Below, in pieces: positions 61,047 through 64,000 of a stretch of 64,000 nucleotides of DNA. Positions within the stretch are counted from its first letter, which is position 1, and each line of letters begins with the position of its first letter. This stretch comes from Bacteroidota bacterium (GTDB lineage Bacteria; Bacteroidota; Bacteroidia; Chitinophagales; Chitinophagaceae): NCBI GenBank assembly GCA_005884665.1, contig VBAT01000008.1, positions 114,886 to 178,885 on the forward strand, written 5' to 3'. A program made the position numbers and the translations under genes. The notes below the pieces were generated by a model, which searched no databases, was not told where the DNA came from, and saw only the letters and a list, made by a program, of their open reading frames with translations.

Positions 61047-61439
61047 ATGAGAACCCTTACCAATCGCTGCAACTTACTTATTGCTTTCCTGTTATTCGCC
61101 GGCACAAGTATTATGGCACAAAAAACAAACTCAACCAGTAATTCAACAACCACAAACCAGACGACGATGAAAACCTACCTGATCGAAAGAGAAATTCCGG
61201 ATGCAGGCAAATTGACTCCGGCACAATTAAAATCCATCTCGCAGACTTCCTGCAATGTCCTGAAGGAAATGGGCCCGAAGATCCAATGGATACAGAGCTA
61301 TGTTACGGGAAATAAAATATTCTGCGTGTACAAGGCAGAGAATGAAGAATTGATAAGAGAACATGCCAGGAAAGGCGGTTTTCCTGCTAACAAGATCACG
61401 GAAATTTCTTCGGTGATAAGCCCAGAGACAGCAAAATAG
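61047..61439 (+). CDS. Secreted DUF4242 protein
   Basis: 130 residues. Signal peptide to about 24 (Ser-Ile-Met-Ala-Gln). After a Ser/Thr/Asn-rich linker, one DUF4242 domain follows (Tyr-Leu-Ile-Glu-Arg-Glu ... Ile-Gln-Trp-Ile-Gln-Ser-Tyr-Val-Thr-Gly-Asn-Lys-Ile-Phe-Cys-Val-Tyr-Lys-Ala), like that of the regulator upstream. The family includes nickel-binding ferredoxin-like proteins. It lies 350 bp after the regulator gene, with the tandem repeat in between, and ends at a hairpin. Confidence 0.88.
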   Translation: MRTLTNRCNLLIAFLLFAGTSIMAQKTNSTSNSTTTNQTTMKTYLIEREIPDAGKLTPAQLKSISQTSCNVLKEMGPKIQWIQSYVTGNKIFCVYKAENEELIREHARKGGFPANKITEISSVISPETAK

Positions 61440-61464
61440 TAGTGGGCGGTATTAGGGAGCAATA

Positions 61465-61492
61465 ATTAAACCTGCTTAGCGGCAGGTTTAAT
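61465..61492. terminator. Hairpin terminator between DUF4242 and osmC
   Basis: Eleven-base arms ATTAAACCTGC / GCAGGTTTAAT around a TTAGCG loop. Located between convergent genes. Confidence 0.65.
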
Positions 61493-61511
61493 GCTTTACA
61501 GCATTGTATCA

Positions 61512-62018
61512 TTATGAATTATGAAACATGGTTTCGACGCTAACTCCCTTCACCAGGGTTTGATAGACCACGCAATATCTTTCCGTCAGTTTTTTAAGGC
61601 TCTCCATTTGTTCTGCTGTAGCGTTGGAAGCAAGATCAAACTCCAGGCGAATTGTTTTAAATCCCACCGGTGAATCCTTCGATACCCCGAGAGTTCCCCT
61701 GAAGTCCAGGTCTCCCTCAGCTTTCACAGTTCCTTCTTTTATCTCAACACCGATAGCGGTAGCCACTGCTTTTATTGTTACACCCGCACACGCCGCCAGT
61801 GCTTCCAGGAGCATATCGCCGGAACAGGCAAGCATTCCGGTTCCCCCGGTCGCAGGGTGGAGGCCTGCTACGACCAGCGCCTTGCCCGTTTCCACTTTAC
61901 AGGATATGCCATCGCCGATCTTGCCTTCCGCTTTTAATGTTATGATCGCGGAAGCCGGCTCTGTTTTGTATTTTTCTTTGAGAGGCGCCTGTAGACTTTT
62001 TAATTCTGCGGAATTCAT
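61512..62018 (-). CDS. OsmC-family protein
   Basis: 168 residues from the ATG at 62018; a longer frame reaching 62198 has no conserved sequence upstream. The OsmC core is visible: His-Pro-Ala-Thr-Gly-Gly-Thr-Gly-Met ... Cys-Ser-Gly-Asp-Met-Leu-Leu-Glu-Ala-Leu-Ala-Ala-Cys-Ala-Gly, with the two Cys residues of the peroxidase centre, and Leu-Thr-Glu-Arg-Tyr-Cys-Val near the end. OsmC/Ohr proteins reduce organic hydroperoxides, though many relatives are of unknown substrate. Confidence 0.9.
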   Translation of the reverse strand: MNSAELKSLQAPLKEKYKTEPASAIITLKAEGKIGDGISCKVETGKALVVAGLHPATGGTGMLACSGDMLLEALAACAGVTIKAVATAIGVEIKEGTVKAEGDLDFRGTLGVSKDSPVGFKTIRLEFDLASNATAEQMESLKKLTERYCVVYQTLVKGVSVETMFHNS

Positions 62019-62308
62019 GATTGTAAGATCAGCTTTAGAAGATTTTTGTTGAAAAATGGCACGAATAATAATCTCCGGTCCATTGGCTAAAGTACAGAAA
62101 TAAAAAGGACCGCCGCAGCGATCCTTTTTCTGGTAATGGATCAATTTGAATTTAGATAACCCTTTTTTAAAGCGTGAACCACAAAGGCTCAAAAGCACCC
62201 ATAAAGCAATCTTCGTGAATCTTTGTGTCTTACTGTCTTCGTGGTTAAGACCCTAAGTATCCATACTGACCTACTACCCTTTTTTCTCATGTGATATAAG
62301 GCTAATGG

Positions 62309-63277
62309 TTACTTATCAAATGCAGTGATCTTTATTTTTTTCCCATGCGATTTAAGAGTACGCCCGTTTGTCTCCAGTACTTTGTCCTGCCTGGCTTCAC
62401 TGGCTAAAAGGTTGTTCAGGTACTTTGCTACTTCTGCGTCTGAAATCGTCACAGGTTTGCCCTCATATATAGCTTCTGAAATATAAGAATTGAGAACGTT
62501 ACCTGCATTGCTTCTGAACAATTGCGGGGTGGCATAGATATCGCACCCGATGATCCTGTCACCAGTGACTGCTAAGACACCGACGATCGTTGAATCGGTT
62601 GCGAGCTCTTTCATGAATACATTTTTATATTCGTTTACCTGGCTATTATAGTTGGCAGATTGCGTTACAGCAGTATAGGTGCCCGTGCTGTTGGTTGTAC
62701 CGTTGCCTTGATTGTACTGGTCAACCTTTTTCCAAACCGCGCTTTGACTTTTCTCTTTTACGATACTTTTCCGAATCGAGTTTTCAATGTTACCATGATA
62801 GGTATTGAATGCACCACCACTGTTTCCGGCAGACCACCGGCCATGCTCTACGCAATACACCGAAATAACAATGGTTTTGCCAGGAGCGATCAACGTATCT
62901 TTTTCAATGACCCTGTCCTGTTGGCCACCTTTGACCACGTCGCCCATGCTTACCAGGATCGTATCTTTTGAAAAATTACCAAAACGGAGTTCATTGACCG
63001 AACCTCCTTCTCCCATCTCAGTCACCTTTATTTTTTTTTGCTTGATCGCTGACTCGAGCGTTGTGTAATTTCCCATGTTCCTGAATTCCCTGGACAGCGA
63101 GGGTTTTGCTTTGATATAATAAAGCCGGATCTGTTTGTGTTCGCTTGAAAATCCCTTTTTCACTTTTGCAGTGGAATCATTGATGGGGACATACAGGTTC
63201 GTCGAGTTTAATTGTGCGCCTGCCTGAAAAACGATCAGGATTGCAAACAGGGCGAGACAGGTTTTGATCTTTATCAT
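62309..63277 (-). CDS. Secreted ARPP-1 / DUF6569 family protein
   Basis: 322 residues. Signal peptide to about 21 (Ile-Val-Phe-Gln-Ala-Gly-Ala-Gln). The domain matches the ARPP-1 pattern: Gly-Asp-Val-Val-Lys-Gly-Gly-Gln-Gln-Asp-Arg-Val and Ile-Ser-Val-Tyr-Cys-Val-Glu-His-Gly-Arg-Trp. Role unknown. Its ATG overlaps the stop of a small secreted protein upstream by four bases, so the two are translationally coupled. Confidence 0.85.
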   Translation of the reverse strand: MIKIKTCLALFAILIVFQAGAQLNSTNLYVPINDSTAKVKKGFSSEHKQIRLYYIKAKPSLSREFRNMGNYTTLESAIKQKKIKVTEMGEGGSVNELRFGNFSKDTILVSMGDVVKGGQQDRVIEKDTLIAPGKTIVISVYCVEHGRWSAGNSGGAFNTYHGNIENSIRKSIVKEKSQSAVWKKVDQYNQGNGTTNSTGTYTAVTQSANYNSQVNEYKNVFMKELATDSTIVGVLAVTGDRIIGCDIYATPQLFRSNAGNVLNSYISEAIYEGKPVTISDAEVAKYLNNLLASEARQDKVLETNGRTLKSHGKKIKITAFDK

Positions 63278-63459
63278 AAATGGTTTTTTATGTGATGAAA
63301 AATGATTAGTGAGTCGTAACGTCTGTGCTGATGGTTTTCAATTTCTATACTGCTATCGGAATATCGCGCCTGGTACATATAGTTGATATTACCGCAGGAT
63401 TGAGCAGTACAAAGACCGGGAATAGCGAAGGCCAGGAGACGGGATATGAGCTGTTTCAT
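63274..63459 (-). CDS. Small secreted protein coupled to ARPP-1 gene
   Basis: 61 residues from ATG at 63459, which opens a signal peptide (Ile-Ser-Arg-Leu-Leu-Ala-Phe-Ala-Ile ... Cys-Thr-Ala-Gln). The mature part is about 40 residues with Cys, Tyr- and His-rich. A longer frame to 63561 only adds unlikely sequence. Its stop overlaps the ARPP-1 start, so they share a transcript. Confidence 0.55.
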   Translation of the reverse strand: MKQLISRLLAFAIPGLCTAQSCGNINYMYQARYSDSSIEIENHQHRRYDSLIIFHHIKNHL

Positions 63460-63593
63460 ACTTATTTTATTTCCTGAAATTATAATCGCCTGAAGGCTGA
63501 ATGGACTCAACTTGGTGAAACCTGGATTTGACTTGGTAGGTAACAGGGAAATCCTTTGCAAATGATGTTAATTTGTAGGATAAAGAAAGAGAC

Positions 63594-64000
63594 GTGAAAT
63601 GCTCCGCCAGTCATAGGCAACTTATAATTATCACGCTGCTATGCTGTATACCGGCTATGGTTACTGCCCAGGCTAACATCGGCAGGAAAGTAAAAAGGGC
63701 TTCAGGTAAGATTGAATCAGGTATAAAAAAAAATAACCCCGATACACTTGCAGGAGGATATTTTGACCTGGGAGAAAGTTATTACCAGAATGGTGAGATG
63801 GGAAAAGCCGAGACATATTACCAGAAGGCAAAGAGCCTGTTCGAAAAAATGGATGATGCAGCCGGCATCGCTAAAAGTAGCAGGGCCTTAGCTAAAGTGC
63901 AGGAAGACCTGAAGAAAAATAAGGAGGCGTTGGGCAATTACAACACCGCCCGGGACAATAGTCAGAAAACGGGGGACATTACCTTAAATACTCTTAATGG
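63594..64000 (+). CDS. Secreted TPR protein (partial, N-terminus)
   Basis: 135 codons of an open frame from GTG 63594, running off the window. It has a signal peptide (Ile-Ile-Thr-Leu-Leu ... Val-Thr-Ala-Gln near residue 24), then helical repeats (Ala-Gly-Gly-Tyr-Phe-Asp-Leu-Gly-Glu-Ser-Tyr-Tyr and Met-Gly-Lys-Ala-Glu-Thr-Tyr-Tyr), typical of TPR sensors. A start GTG is used because the ATG at 63599 is in another frame. Many TPR proteins of this layout belong to sensor kinases or response proteins, which cannot be told here. Confidence 0.7.
   Translation, partial: MKCSASHRQLIIITLLCCIPAMVTAQANIGRKVKRASGKIESGIKKNNPDTLAGGYFDLGESYYQNGEMGKAETYYQKAKSLFEKMDDAAGIAKSSRALAKVQEDLKKNKEALGNYNTARDNSQKTGDITLNTLN

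Noticed and set aside
1-64000. tRNA, rRNA, or riboswitch genes
   Set aside because: I looked for cloverleaf-like and conserved rRNA strings and for known riboswitch cores near metabolic genes and saw none I could support by eye.

Overview
The window looks like chromosomal DNA of a Bacteroidota bacterium, most likely Chitinophagales/Chitinophagaceae. The support is inference from gene content: a type IX secretion (T9SS) type-B cargo next to a PorP/SprF partner, many MKK-type signal peptides, DUF2911, DUF1684, DUF3857 and PorT-like barrel proteins, TTTG-N19-TAnnTTTG promoters, and few Shine-Dalgarno sites. There are no rRNA or tRNA genes and no CRISPR array. Both ends cut through genes.

Layout. 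0-1.6 kb: a minus-strand AraC regulator / DUF1772-like / cupin operon. 1.9-6 kb: small unknown proteins, then a Coq4-like membrane protein overlapped by a MORN-type lipoprotein. 6.2-12 kb: a BD-FAE-like esterase with a TMEM175 channel, a universal stress protein, an arginine-deiminase-like enzyme with CtlX (a possible ATP-free arginine to ornithine route), and a DUF1684 protein. 12.3-14.5 kb: an AT-rich patch with convergent FRG-domain and DUF2971 genes. 15-28.5 kb: housekeeping (dTDP-sugar-type reductase, prolyl oligopeptidase, pfkA, pyk, prfB with its programmed frameshift, and a pruA gene that is frameshifted here) mixed with a beta-helix protein and small proteins. 28.5-31.5 kb: a duplicated two-gene unit (two-TM protein plus beta-barrel, twice). 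31.6-36.5 kb: pyrR, pyrB, coaD, a thioesterase, a NUDIX hydrolase, pyrE, an HMA protein and a LEA-2 lipoprotein.

36.7-42.2 kb is the clearest accessory island. It is AT-rich and bounded by near-identical 15-bp direct repeats. It carries an HELGH metallopeptidase coupled to a 50-residue Lys-rich protein, a divergent three-gene toxin / Xre antitoxin / SecB-like chaperone (TAC-type) module behind a perfect 22-bp palindrome, and an IS1595-family transposase. 42.6-48 kb holds the giant PKD adhesin and PorP pair. 48-64 kb holds a DUF2911-TPR protein, DUF1328, a Tat-exported sugar isomerase-like protein, a PAS-rich histidine kinase split by a frameshift, a DUF3857/transglutaminase protein, a CvpA-CAP fusion, a DUF4242-cyclase-like-AraC regulator with a DUF4242 secreted protein behind a 33-bp tandem repeat, OsmC, an ARPP-1 protein and a partial TPR protein.

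Several families of short dispersed intergenic repeats run through the window: a heptamer array based on CATCCAG, REP-like CCCC/GGGG palindromes, TTTAAACG-type repeats, and others. The best candidates for something new are the TAC-type island, the DUF4242-cyclase-AraC regulator with its putative operator, and the heptamer arrays.
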